Origin: Fomitopsis serialis
Lineage: Eukaryota; Basidiomycota; Agaricomycetes; Polyporales; Fomitopsidaceae
Direction of reading: 5' to 3'
NCBI RefSeq assembly: GCF_022376445.1
Contig: NW_025954968.1
Span: forward strand, 620,001 to 684,000
Length of the DNA stretch: 64,000 bases
The translations under genes and the position numbers were made by a program. Shown here piece by piece: positions 39,786 to 51,197 of the stretch (position 1 is the stretch's first letter; each line of letters starts with the position of its first letter). The notes beneath the pieces were generated by a model. The model ran no database searches and was not told the origin of the DNA. It was given only the letters and a program-made list of their open reading frames with translations.

Positions 39786-40575
39786 ATGTGCAGTGGCCTG
39801 AATGTAGCATTCGAGACCATTTCGCGGAGGACTCTGCAGTATGAGCAGGATATCCAGGATTTCGAGGTATGAATCTGTGCCTGCAATGCTAAGTCGGACA
39901 TTGACGTACATAACCCATCGCTTCCAGAGTAGACTGGCTATTAACCTGAGCAACTCGCGTGCCATCAGCACACTTCTGCACGAATCACAGTCTGCTGTGA
40001 AGGTACGTGACACATCCTATCGTCAACCCGGACCGCTCTCAGGAATTAGTGCAGCACTATCAGCAGAAAGCAGACTCTGCTCTGGAGTCCACTTTGCCAC
40101 ATATCGAACAGTCCCTCTCGGAAGACATCAATTCGCTTGAATTTCTTGACGAGCACCTACCGCGGATTGAAGAAGAGCTTGTTAGCATCAGGCGCGTGTA
40201 TGACCGCGGACAGGACAAGGTATGCTTCCGGACAGCCGACAATGCTCTTCGTATTTCACTTTTGATGCTCACCAATGGCTTGTAGGCAGTGGAACACATC
40301 GCCGAGCTCGAATGGCTCAACACCCCGCTCACAGCTCGTCTACGCAGAACAATATTCACCGCGTCCGCCCCAGTCAGCCCCCGGACCAAGGCACTACTGG
40401 TACGTTTCAATCACGCCGTTCACGCATTTCTTTCGCTAACCATATATCACCACCGCAGCGCATGCTCTTCACGCTCGTGTTCTGCATGGGCGTCTGGGTC
40501 GCCTGGATCGCCCTTGAGGGTGCTGTCCGTGCTCATCGTCAGCGCCTCGTCTGGGGTGAACGACTACTGAGCTGA
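39786..40575 (+). CDS. Unrecognised small protein with coiled coil and C-terminal membrane span
   Basis: I do not recognise the family. Five exons join in phase 0: 39786-39866, 39928-40002, 40043-40219, 40286-40399, 40459-40575, giving 187 residues from MCSGLNVAFETIS; the true start may lie in an earlier exon. The middle is an acidic amphipathic helix (ALESTLPHIEQSLSEDINSL, then EFLDEHLPRIEEELVSIRRV), followed by VEHIAELEWLNTPLTARLRR. One hydrophobic span, LFTLVFCMGVWVAWIALEGA, lies about 20 residues from the end, with a basic tail (RAHRQRLVWGERLLS). The layout is that of a tail-anchored or single-pass organelle membrane protein. The consistent intron phases and clean acceptors argue for a real gene. 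Confidence 0.65.
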
Positions 40576-40864
40576 CAGTACGAGTGCGGCCATTCCTCTG
40601 AACATCGGTTCATCGCGACGTCTTCCCAACGTCTAAGACTCTCAGCCTTGTATCAAGGTGCTACCTACACCCGGTCTCCACCTAACACTCTCCTAGCGTC
40701 TTCGCTTACTTCGCGCTGGACGTACACATTCCACTCTTCGGCTCGGACCTCTATAGATCGGACAATGGATTGTAACATACTGCTATGATATATTGTACTG
40801 TACTGCCACACGTACATTGACCGGGCAATGACCGCCCCGCTAACACGACGGGTACCCTAGTCCG
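40576..40864. other. Spacer partly shared with the COQ3 3' flank
   Basis: No gene. The right part resembles the sequence just downstream of intact COQ3 (around 44560-44640), so it belongs to the COQ3 duplication. Confidence 0.4.
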
Positions 40865-41410
40865 ATGCTGCGCAGAGCTCACTCCAGCGGTCTCCGTACC
40901 CAGAAGAGTAGTTGCACCCCTCCCCACCGCACGCCCACGGCGCCGCGGTGGACCAGTACTGTACTCACTCTTCCACGGCACGTATGTCATCCCACGCGTC
41001 TCCACTTCCGTATGCGTAGGCGGCCACTTGTACAGACAGAGGATCCGTGGCCTTTCCTCTGGGCTGGCAGAAGAACTGTGAGCTCCTCTGGCCGGACGAA
41101 ATTGAAGTAGGTGTACGTGCCGGGCGTGACGAGGCGTAGGGCGTCCTCCGCGGCGAACAGGTAGGCGAGCGGTGTGCGCGAGATGGTCGTGATAAAGAGG
41201 GGTTCGCCGCATGTTCGCCGGGCTGCGTGGTGTCGGATGGGGCACGCAGTGCAGCCAGGCGGGCTGAGGCTCACTTTGTACGGGTGGGCGCCGTTGCACA
41301 GGAGCTAGCGTGGGATATCCAGTACGGAGTCGACAACCACCACAGAGCAGACAACGTCAAACTGCTTTGGACCACCGGTTGCTCAAGCACATCCTCCGCG
41401 GATGTACTTA
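40865..41410 (-). pseudogene. Truncated COQ3 copy (3' part only)
   Basis: The minus strand matches the last part of the COQ3 gene at 44.7-45.2 kb: a stretch reading SAEDVLEQPV and QFDVVCSVVV in different frames (exon 3), then the TISRTPLAYLFAAEDALRLV and YTYFNFVRPEEL blocks, and MTYVPWKSE. The methyl-donor motif DVGCGGG and everything N-terminal to it are missing, and several frame changes break the rest. The match ends sharply near 41410. It is a partial duplication in the same orientation about 3.8 kb from the source. Confidence 0.75.
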
Positions 41411-43293
41411 CTACACCCCGCGCTCGTGGGTTTGCTGTGTCTTCAATATGGCCTTGCTGAAACCTCACGGCGTTATTTTGGTGCGTAGAGTGCTGATATA
41501 AGTGTTCCGAGCCTATCTGGTGAGCATAGAGAGAGCTAGGTGAAGAATGAGGAGGAGACAGACCGGAGACAGACCAAGGAGGAGGACAGACGCGGGGCGC
41601 AAGGTCAGACAAGGATATCCTGAGGCACGAAGGTTGAAGGAATTGTCTACGTCTGCCTGGGGAGACTAGGCGCAAGGTCACGACGGTGGTTACACCATAT
41701 GCGGCTCAAGCGCTCAGTCGGCCTCCTCCTCCTCTGACAGCGACCGGCTCCTCAGGCAGCTGTTGCGAGTCGATTGTTTTGCTCATGTCCCCTGGGCACA
41801 CATTGCCACCCTAAGTCCCTCCGTTATCTATACCTCAGCTTTCTGCTGTCTGACCACTACTCTCGCAAGTAATTGGGACTTAAAGAGCCACGAACCGGCC
41901 ACTGTATTTCCATGGCTCGGACCAGTGTCTCCGGTACGTGCGCCCGTCTCATGGAACTGGATACTGCCAATAGCAACCTTGACTATATCAGGATCTTTTC
42001 TAGTTTGGTGCCGGTCTTAATGCGTGGTGATATCCGTGACTGAGCACAGCGGCTACGAAAGGCATGTACGAACAGTTCGAAGTCATTGACTGAACTTTGC
42101 TTTCATTTCGACGCGGAAGTACTCATAGATGCTGTATAGATGCCTCATGCCGGTACCATGTTGCAATCCATCTGTTCTCCATCATACCACACCGCCAGTC
42201 CGGAACAGGCGTGATTTGAAGAAGACACCGTCAGACAGATTCGGTTTGGCATTGAATGCGGTCCACCTGTTAATTGCGATCAGCATCATCGTTAGTCCCC
42301 TTTCAGTGTGCCGAGTTCCTAGTATCTGTCGACTTGGAAGTCGAACCGCACATATTCAGCCGTCGGAGGCATGTATAATGTCCGCGTTGATCTTAATTCC
42401 TTCACAATAAATCTACTCGTCCGGGGATTGTTCTCAGTCAGGTGGGTCGATCGCCTCACGCATTCAGTACGTTTTGAGCAGCACTGAGACATCACAAGCT
42501 CCTTGTCAATGTTCTCGTGCATCCAGGCGTCTGTTGTCGTTATATACAATGGAGTGTTGAGCAATCAATGACACAGTTGGTTCATCTTGAAGGTTAACGT
42601 TCAACATTCAGCTAGAGTTCACCATCCTTGCCTCATCATTGCCCCTTGTGTATGAGCTGCAAGCACTGCTCGATCTCGAAATGCATGGCAAATGAGTACT
42701 TGGTTCTCTGCGAAGATTTGTCTAGTGGTAAGTAATCAAGCTTGGTACTGATCTTCATGGCGATCATTAATGGTCATCGAATTAATCAATCCTCAGACTG
42801 CTTGGTTCATTCAGCAAGTGTCACATAGCCTCGTCTATGCGGACATAGCCCCAACGTATCACGATGTACATACAATGTATACAGGCGGTCTGTTTCATCG
42901 CGTTGTTCTGATCCATTCAGTCGCTGACTGAACCTTGCCTTCATAGAGCGTCAACAGGAGCTCTGGATTGCTTCTCGTAGGTAACCTGTGATCGCATTAG
43001 TACCTTACAGTGGTCTGCTGGCACTTCGACTGGAAGCTTATCACTGTCGCACCGGTACCGCTGGCCATGGTAGGCCGGGGTTTGAACTTACGGCAAGAAA
43101 GGTTCCCGGGACATGAAGGTGATACGATGAACTTGCGATGAACTTGATCTTTGCGCGTTCAATTTCAGATAAATACTAGGGGTCTAGCGTATCGTAGTAT
43201 GCCCTCACATTGTGTCTGCCCTCGAACTGTGTCTGCCCTCGAACTGTGTCCGCAAGCAGAGAGTTTCCAGACGGATTGAACATCTGGTGAAGC
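41411..43293. other. Accessory stretch without a supported gene
   Basis: Contains a 93-codon plus frame (42129-42410) with hydrophobic FGLALNAVHLLIAISIIVSP, possibly a worn membrane-protein exon, and a 17-bp tandem repeat (TGTGTCTGCCCTCGAAC) at 43211-43252. No gene can be defended. Confidence 0.4.
43211..43252. repeat. 17-bp tandem repeat, about 2.4 copies
   Basis: Units at 43211-43227 and 43228-43244 are identical (TGTGTCTGCCCTCGAAC), with a partial third. It lies just before the first exon of DUF6534 copy B. Confidence 0.85.
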
Positions 43294-44149
43294 ATGCCGA
43301 TCTTACGTGTCAACCTTGATCCCACCATGGGAGGCATATTTATCGGCGCATTGTTTTCCGCAATGTAAGTTGTACCCAATGCGTGTTCAAATTGTCGTCT
43401 GCCAGTGTAACACCTGTCGCAGGTTCTATGGGTTTACATGCGCACAAGTCGTACATTACTCTCGGAACTACCATCAGCATGACAAAGTGTTCGTAAAGAT
43501 TCTCGTACGTCCTGTTCTTGTTCAGTGCAGGCACTAGTGTTGATCACAGGGTTGAGGTTGTCTGCATATGGTCTGTCCAAGTTCACGGTATATGGTGGCC
43601 TTACGAGCCGCGGGCTGACGCACATTGTATTAGACTAACTGTCTGCGCTCAAGCATGGACAGTGTCATACGTACACTTACTGTATACATCATCAATCGCG
43701 GGATTCTGACAACGTGCGTTATTCAGCCTAGTCTAACAGCTCGGAGTCTGCTACTGCAAGAATAACTTTCAGCGTCATACAAATCATGCTCCTTGGGACG
43801 GTTCGTCTGCAATTCCAGGCACCCCATACATGCTAGCTCACGTCCGCGCCAGTATTTGAGTTCCATCGACCAGGACAAGATGATCTGGGCGATCTTCCAT
43901 TGCGCTGGAGGAAAGAGTACGTCACTGACACCGTCGTACGCGCTGTGCTGACGTCCTGTAGTCTACGTGAACTCGATGATGGCCGTGTGAGTGGTCATTA
44001 ATTTCCCCGGGCCGCTTTGCCTTGCAGTACGCCCGGGCTTACTATATACTAATCGTGCTCATGTCTAGGCTCAATGCCCGGAAGCACCTGAAAGGAGGCG
44101 TGTCGCATGTATCAGGTTTCACGGAAGACGCATCTCGGACCTTGGTTTG
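43294..44149 (+). pseudogene. DUF6534-type membrane protein gene, copy B with decayed middle
   Basis: Exon 1 (43294-43364) reads MPILRVNLDPTMGGIFIGAL and FSAM; exon 2 from 43423 reads FYGFTCAQVVHYSRNYHQHD then KVFVKIL, the typical first two segments of DUF6534 proteins. At the 3' end DKMIWAIFHCAGGKS, VYVNSMMAV and LNARKHLKGGVSHVSGFTED lead to a stop at 44147-44149. The first intron interrupts the same codon phase as in copy C at 62.5 kb. Between about 43510 and 43850 I cannot find the remaining membrane spans or the TDSLIxxL core, and the space is too short for them. So this copy is probably an internally deleted pseudogene. Confidence 0.65.
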
Positions 44150-44665
44150 AAAGGTTCAATGACGCGGTAAGGGGAATCCGAGCGTGTCCTAACAGCATGT
44201 TCTACCATGGTCATCCTGCGCTGGTATGACCCAGATTCTGAGTCGAAGACACAAGTCCTGGAGATCCTGACAAGGTGGCATGTACGGAAGTAACAGTCTC
44301 GAGAATTCATGAAAACCCCTCCTCGAAGGTGCCCTTTAACGGTCGCGTTAAGATTCATGCACATGAGGGGGCTGTTCGTGTTCATCTTCAGTGCCTCATG
44401 TGAGGCGAACGGTGACTGAGCTGATGGTACGTACTGCACTCCTTCAGATGCTGAATGCATCGCATGGTATTCCCAACGCCCCAAATCCATATCTGGACGT
44501 CTCATATGCACTTCTCATCCTCGATCCGAGTGCGAGAACAGAAGTTTGGGCTGGATCGTATCTTACTATCTTATGTACTATGTTGCTATGCACAACATGG
44601 TCCACCACGCGAATACGACGAAAGGTGCCACAGTCCGATGCCGCGCAGCATAAGCCAGAGCACGT
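44150..44665. other. Spacer between DUF6534 copy B and COQ3
   Basis: No supported gene. It must hold the COQ3 3' untranslated region at its right edge, part of which recurs near the truncated COQ3 copy. Confidence 0.4.
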
Positions 44666-45830
44666 TCACTCTAGGGGTCTCCGAACCCAGAAGAGGTAGT
44701 TGCACCCCTCTCCCCAACTTGCGCCCACGGCGCCGCGGGGGACCAGCGCCCATTCACTCTTCCACGGCACGTATATCATCCCACGCGTCTCCGCCTCCGT
44801 ACGCGTAGGCAGGCCCCCATACAGACGGGAGATCCATGGCGTTTCCTCTGGGCTGGAGCGGTGCTCGCAGAAGAACTGCGTGAGCTCCTCTGGCCGGACG
44901 AACTTGGAGTAGGTGTGCGTGCCGGGCGTGACGAGGCGTAGGACATCCTCCGCAGCGAAGATAGTGAGTAGGTATGCGAGCGGTGTGCGCGAGATCGTCG
45001 AGAGGAAGAGATGTCCACCAGGCTGCGCGGCGCCGGGTCAGAACGCATTCGGGGGACGGGATGTAGGGGCTCACCTTGACTAGGTTAGCGCAGTTGCGCA
45101 GGAATACGCGTGGGTTGTCGACGTGCTCGAGGACCTCCATAGAGCAGACAACGTCAAACTGCTTCGGACCACGAGTAGCAAGCACGTCCTCCGCAGACGT
45201 ATGCTCGTACGTCAGGGTGCCCTTGCCTTTGCCCGGCGGCGACGGTAAAGTGGACGAGGAAACGGAGGACAAAAGGTTGAGGGAAGGATCGGACGACGCA
45301 TGCAAGGATGCGATGCCAATGTTCGATGCAGAAGCGTCAATGCCCAGCGTGTTTGCGCCCAGTCTGCTGAGGCTCTGCTCAAGTTAGCGTGGCTGCGAGG
45401 TCAGCGCCATGGAAGCACACCTCACAAAGAAGGCCACCTCCACATCCCACGTCTAGTACGTTGAGTCCTTCTAGCACCCTATTCTCGCCTGCGAGGTCCT
45501 CGCCATCCTCTCTCCTCATCTCAAGCTATGCCGACGTCAACTACGGTACCTCACTGATTCAAGAAGACACCTTACCAGTTTCTCGCGAATGAACTGAACT
45601 CTGATGGGGTTCATTTTATGCAGCATCTGAAACTCGCCACGCTCGTCCCACCAATGCGAGGACAGGCGAGAGAAGAGGGCTATCTCGTCTGGGTTGACTG
45701 AAGACCGCGTTCCGGTCGTCGTCGACATCGAGGATGGATGCGACGCATGATACAGTCGCTGATGTCGTGCGGAATGGTAGCAAGGAGCGACTCGAAGAAC
45801 ACGAGAAGGAGGTTTTGACAGTCTCAGCAT
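44666..45830 (-). CDS. COQ3: Ubiquinone biosynthesis O-methyltransferase, mitochondrial
   Basis: Makes both O-methylations of the ubiquinone ring in the mitochondrial matrix, using S-adenosylmethionine. Four exons (45830-45571, 45478-45421, 45374-45075, 45022-44666) join in frame to 324 residues. The start MLRLSKPPSRVLRVAPCYHS has a basic, Ser-rich presequence. Then HWWDERGEFQMLHKMNPIR, the methyl-donor motif LNVLDVGCGGGLLCESLSRL, GIDAS, FDVVCSMEVLEHVDNP, PGGHLFLSTISRTPLAYL, VTPGTHTYSKFVRPEEL and the C-terminal IYVPWKSEW and LFWVRRPLE. All are standard COQ3/UbiG blocks. No breaks. A truncated copy of its 3' part lies at 40.9-41.4 kb. Confidence 0.93.
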
Positions 45831-46834
45831 TGGTGGCGGCACTGGGACGCGAAGCGCGACTTTCGCGATGCGTCCTGGACGCGCTGCTCGGCAGCGTGCA
45901 CGTGCTCACGACTACAATTTGCCAGCTTTACAGACGAGGCTATGATCATTGACTAGCATGACACAATTCACAAATGCATCATGTCGGATGCTAAGAGCTG
46001 ATTGCTAGTAGAGGGGCGGCATCGGAGAGCGTGCAATGTCACCACGTCTGATAAAAATAGTAATAAGTAAGGCGCACAAGAAGGTTGGGACAAGGAATGA
46101 CGAAAAGGGGAATGGGTTGGGGGAGGATGTGAGGGCATGGAACGAGATGGAATGTGAAAATGGGAGTAGAGGAAGGCGTAGAGGCGAAGGAAGGGCGGCA
46201 AGTGAAATGAAATGGACAGTAACAAGGGGACTGGAAAAGAGGATTCGGGGTAAATGTAAATATTGAAGTTGGCGATATGAAAGAGACTGAAAGATGATGC
46301 TGCATGGATGGAAACAGAAGCTGCCACGAAAGAAGACACGTCTCGACAGAAGAATATGCCATGTTGAGTTCAAGCGAGGGACCAAGCAGTGCTCTCGTCA
46401 AATTGGGGATGCGAGTTGGAGAAGAGAGGATGCTGAGCTGCGATGGAGGCGAAGGCGGCGTAAGAGTCGTGGAAAGAGGGGAATGCGAAACTTGATGCAA
46501 AACTGTGGCTTGTGTCCGTGTAAAGAGGTCGACGCGACTGCGGATGAGGACAGACTGTAGAGGAGCGCGTGCCCTCCTTCGTCTTCCAATTGAGTGCTTG
46601 CGGCACATCAACTCCCGCGTCAGGCCGGCCATTCCCTGAGGTTTGAGCGACCATTAACGTCGACCACACGGTGTGCAAGCGGGCTTTCAAGCGAAACTAG
46701 CTCGAGCTCGTAGGCGGTAGTGTTTGCAGCAAGTTTCATCTTCTCATCTCTCCCCACCTCGCACGTCGCCCTCGTCTCCAGCGCAGACCAGCACCCTCCG
46801 CTCCCCAGTCGTACCCCCACGTCGACGCGACCGC
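45831..46834. promoter_or_regulatory. COQ3 upstream region with long purine-rich strand
   Basis: One kilobase upstream of COQ3 (minus). Between about 46060 and 46470 the plus strand is strongly purine-rich, so the minus strand that carries COQ3 is CT-rich, a common look of fungal promoters. It produces long Phe/Ser/Leu/His-rich shadow frames on the minus strand that have no domain and are not genes. Confidence 0.45.
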
Positions 46835-49742
46835 TCAGTTGCCCAGGCCGAACAAGCGGCGCAAGGACCCTGCACGCTTGCTGGGGCCAGGCGCGGCAGA
46901 TGTTGCAACGACGTCGGAGACAAGTGAGGCGGCAGGGAGGGAGCCTGAGGTGCTACTAGGCGATGCGCTTCGTACCGAAGACGTGGACGTAGAGCCATCG
47001 GTGAGCTGAGGAGTATCGAGTGGTGGCGAGGGCAGAGGCGGAGGCGTGCTGGGCGGTGACGGCACCGAAGAGATGCTCGAAGTGGACGCCGTCCTGCCCA
47101 GAATCCGGCTGAAGAAGCCGCTGCCGATGCGTCCTTTCTTGCTGTCCTCCTTGTTCGCAAGTGCGGCAACCATTGGATGAAGAACGTAGACACCCTCAGG
47201 CTGGACAGGGCCTTGTTCGGAAACAGATGGCCCCGAAAACTCTCCGAGATCCTTGGGGACCACACCGACTGCGTGCATAGCGAGAACGGGGTCCACCCAA
47301 TCTGCGAATTTGGGGACCGCCGGCTCGGGCATAGGGCGAGAGAGCTCTTCTCTGATCTTCTCGAGAACTACCTCGTCCACGCTGTCCTCCGTATGGCTGG
47401 CTCCCTGTACACCGAGATTACATCAGAGTTGATTGCCAGAGGTATGATACAGTACCTCGCGGACGTACCATGAACGATGAGTCATCCTCGCTCATATCGA
47501 AGATGGACTTCCAACAATTCTGTCCTAGTTCATGGACGGCGTCGACGGCAGGCAGACCGGCGCTGTCTTCGACCTCGATAGACGCACCGACTTGCTCCTC
47601 GTGGAGCCCGTTGATGCTAAGAATGGTATCAGACACGGTCAACTGTGCTGCGCCGGCCTCTGTGATCGGAACCTCGTCAGATGATTGCACGATGCCTGTG
47701 ACGGACTGATCGACGTCTCCGATGACGGTAGCCTCTAGTTTGTCTTGCGAGCTCTTGCAGGATCCGAAATCGCCGATTCCGGTGTCACCGACCATTACCG
47801 TAGCCCCCTCGGGGTTTGAGGATCCATCGCCGAGTAGGGTCGGGGATGCCATCCGCGGAGGAGCGTCAACGATGACCACCTCATCCGGTATCTTGATGTC
47901 ATGGGACCTGGCGCAGGGGATGGAGGGTACACGCAGAAACTCCTCGCTCTTGTCGGCAAAGGCTATGTAGAGGACCATGAAGCTCAGACATCAGAGAAGA
48001 GACAAACGACATACGCAGCGTGCTGTTCGTATCTTCCTCCTTCTGGTGCTCTTGCTGAACTTCATGGATCGAGGTAGTGACTTCGCCCGCATTGACGTCG
48101 TGGGTAGCCGCATCAGAAGGCGCACTGAGACCAGAGTACACAGGTCCGCCAACACACTCTGCACAACCATTTGAGAAGGAACAATCAGGGTATAGGAGAG
48201 CAGACGCACCTTCCACAATTATTGCGCCGAGGTCATGTTCGCAGTCTTGTGTTTGCTCAGGTTGGCATAGAAGGCCCGAAGCATCATCCTCGTTCTCATG
48301 GACCTGGGCGACAGGTGCGTCGAGTTTAGCACTTAAATCGGCAGCGTCATGTTCGCCAGCAGCATCAACTGCAATGTAGTGTGAACGAGAGAGCCACAGC
48401 GCATATCATGCAGGCGTACCCTTATTGATGAGTGGACTAGGCTTGGACTCGTGTCCGCTAATGGTAGGCTCGTGAGAGTTGCTGATCTCGTTACCGGGAA
48501 AAACAAGCTCGATAGCACCGCTCAATTCGACTCCGGAAAGCAGTGGGGTCGTGGTCTCCTGGAGTGACAACGCGGGCTCTCTGCAGTGGACGATATCAAC
48601 TATCATAAGTGTGCGAGCGATCGCAAACAAAGCGTACTCTTTTGCGCGAACCGGAAGATCTTGACGGACCCGAACTCCAAGCTTTCCCTCGGTGACCATC
48701 TTCTGCACTGTCGGTATGTTCCGCTTGCCATTGGTGGGATTGGACACAATAGCGGGTGCCTTCTGTTCTGTGAGCCTGACCGTTCGGACCGTCGCACGCA
48801 TGCCGGGAATGACCTTGCGTCCAGATTCGCTACGAGGCTGAGAGACGACATTGTCCTTGGATACCGGGCTTCGGACGGTCGAGGGAGCGTTGGCTCGGTC
48901 TCGGAAAGGCGGGCGTGTAGCAGTGGGCGCCTTGGGAGGCAGTGGACTCGTGGTACGCTTTGCAGCACCACCGATATTGCGCGACCGAGCGTGTCTCCCA
49001 ATCTCAGCACCGAACGCAGGGGCGGACGTGCCCTTCGTCTCTATAAACTTCGTAGTGACTGGCGAAGGCGCAGAACCATGCCGTGTAGCGGTGCGTTGTA
49101 CAGGTTTAGCCGAGATCGGAGGCCCCGGACGTAAGGGTACGACCGATTTCACAGGGCCCACGCTACGAGTGCTAGGGGAGGCAGCAGACTTGCTTGTCGT
49201 CTTGTGGACGTCGGTACCCCGGGTGGCTGACGAGCGAGAAATTTGCACTTCCGTCTTGCGATTGTGCCTCGCAGTGGTCGCGGAAATTGCAGAACCAAAG
49301 GCGACCGATGTCTTCTTCTGCGTGGGAGCGGGTGCAACGGTCGACCGCGTACGGGTCCGGTTGTTGATATTCTCTGGGGCAGCTCCGCTTCGTAAGAGAG
49401 AGGCATTGGTCGGTTGGAGGTATCTCGGTGTAGCAGCGCTGGCGGGCGTTCCGTCACGATCGAGAACCTTGTACGATAGTCAATTCAGTACTTTGGAGCA
49501 GAAATGCAGCGAAGAGATGCAACACGTACTTGGTTATTCTTCGCCTTGAGCACATGCCCTGGTGCTTCACCAGAAGCTGTGATCGTAGACCTTCGGCGTG
49601 ACTCAGGTGCCAGAGTAGCGATGGAGGTCGAAACTCCTGTTGGGCGAGATAGAACAACGCCGGAAGATCTAGTAGTGGTCGCTAGATCCGGTGGCTTGCA
49701 GATCTTCCTCCCAGCTGGGATTACAGGGGTCTTGACGGGCAT
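46835..49742 (-). CDS. Large disordered Ser/Thr/Pro-rich protein of unknown function
   Basis: I do not recognise a family. Six exons (49742-49530, 49467-48420, 48368-48210, 48158-48015, 47962-47469, 47404-46835) join in frame to 875 residues, so it is a real gene. The N-terminal half is basic and low in complexity (RSSGVVLSRPTGVSTSI, TRTRSTVAPAPTQKKTSV, SPLPPKAPTATRPPFRDR). The middle is acidic and Cys-poor. The C-terminal half has one more ordered segment, HTEDSVDEVVLEKIREELSR and PMPEPAVPKFADWVDPVLAM, then a Ser/Pro linker and a basic end, SKRAGSLRRLFGLGN. This layout suits a scaffold, cytoskeletal or nuclear regulator; nothing in it is diagnostic. The start could also be 69 nt upstream in frame. 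Confidence 0.8.
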
Positions 49743-51197
49743 GATGATGAAGAGAGCAGATTTGACAGGAAAACAAACGAGATGCAACAAAGCGAAGGAA
49801 GAGCGATTCACGGAATAATGAAGAGCGAAGGAAAGGATGGAGAACAGGAGACCTACGGGACGAGGCGGTCATATCTGCAAGCAAGACAGGCGGCTGGCAG
49901 TCAGCCCAACCAACAGCGACATTCTCGTCTTCCATGATTTCATTTCTTACAGCGGTTGACAAGCAGACCCTCTCACCGTGATTTGGCTGTGCGCGTGCCG
50001 CAGGCATCGTACTCTTGACATGTTTGGAGACGGAAATCAACAAACACGACGATGCGGGCCGCGGGCGCGTGCATCTGAGTGCCGAATAATGCCCTGTCAT
50101 AGTCAAAATGCGTGCTCAAGGGAATTGTAGGCCCTTTCATCAGAATGCAAGAGGTTTTTGGTTCTCGTCCAGGCTATGCGGTGGCACGACGACGTTAAAG
50201 CAGAGTGAAGAACAGCACCTTCTAAAAAGAGGAGGAGACTCAGGAGTGCGCCGGCGCTTACATAAGACGATTCCCGCGTCACGCGTCGCGCCCAATCGAT
50301 CATGATCGTCGTCCGCCGTTGTGCCAGTCGCCATCTACTCTCATCTCCATACTCGACTGCGAGTATCCCAACAACGGCTCTACAGCTGCTTTTGAGCTGT
50401 TACACTGCAGGTATGTATTGAACCCCCTCCCTCGACCTGCAGCCACTCATTCGTTCCGACTACGTCAAGAACAATGATCACCTTGCCGAGGATCACTTCC
50501 GAGTGAACACAGGTCATACCCATCCAAGCCAACGACGAAGGATCATGTTATAGGTCAATTGTACTAATCAATCGCATTTGGTTTTCAACAGGGCACTTTT
50601 TACCGATGGCGGCTGGCTCTGTGTCAGAATGCCATCGCCAAGTTTCTACGTCAACGCGTTGATTTTGGAGCCTAACCATGAACAGACGGCTGCATTCGAT
50701 AAATCAAACACTCAGGCTGTGCGCAGTCGTCTACCAAGGCCCGCACAATATGGATGTACATCACTGCAAGATTCGCAAAGGCAAATGCAGTAACCCCCGT
50801 CGCCAATTGGCAGATTACGTGGCAGTCACTGTGAGCATCGCGTACGATTACTTCTGTGTACTAATTCGCTGAAGCCTGTTCGGTGATACCTTATCTTTGT
50901 ATGTCTCCAGGCGTTAAGACTAGTAAGTATGTCTACGTGGCATCCTACAGCTTCAAGCTACATCGTTCCTCAGGTTTGTCTCCCAGTCCAAGGAGGGGGT
51001 ATAGGTCAATTCACTAACAATTATTCTCAGAGGCCGTGGGTATATGTGCCTATGAAGGGACTTTGCACGAGGTATGCGCCTTATTATGGTATCGTAGTGG
51101 AGACTGATGGTTCATTGGTGGTATTGTCTGTTGTGTCTTCTCAACTTCCGGGTTCTAGGCAAAGCCAGCGGCGGGTCAGCGCAGCTCAGATCAAGGG
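49743..51197. other. Intergenic; possible small gene at about 50302-50670
   Basis: Mostly empty. One weak candidate on the plus strand starts MIVVRRCASRHLLSSPYSTA (a mitochondrial-leader look), and may splice to LIRSDYVKNNDHLAEDHFRV and a short third exon. I give it about one chance in four. A FYVNALIL segment near 50644 recalls the DUF6534 C-terminus but the context does not fit. Confidence 0.3.

Noticed and set aside
45968..46690. Overlapping long minus frames rich in Phe, Ser, Leu, His
   Set aside because: They are produced by the purine/pyrimidine strand bias upstream of COQ3, not by coding selection.
50578..50793. FYVNALIL segment as a fourth DUF6534 copy
   Set aside because: Only one short word fits (usual YVNSxLATLNAR); the following residues do not, and no other family block lies nearby.
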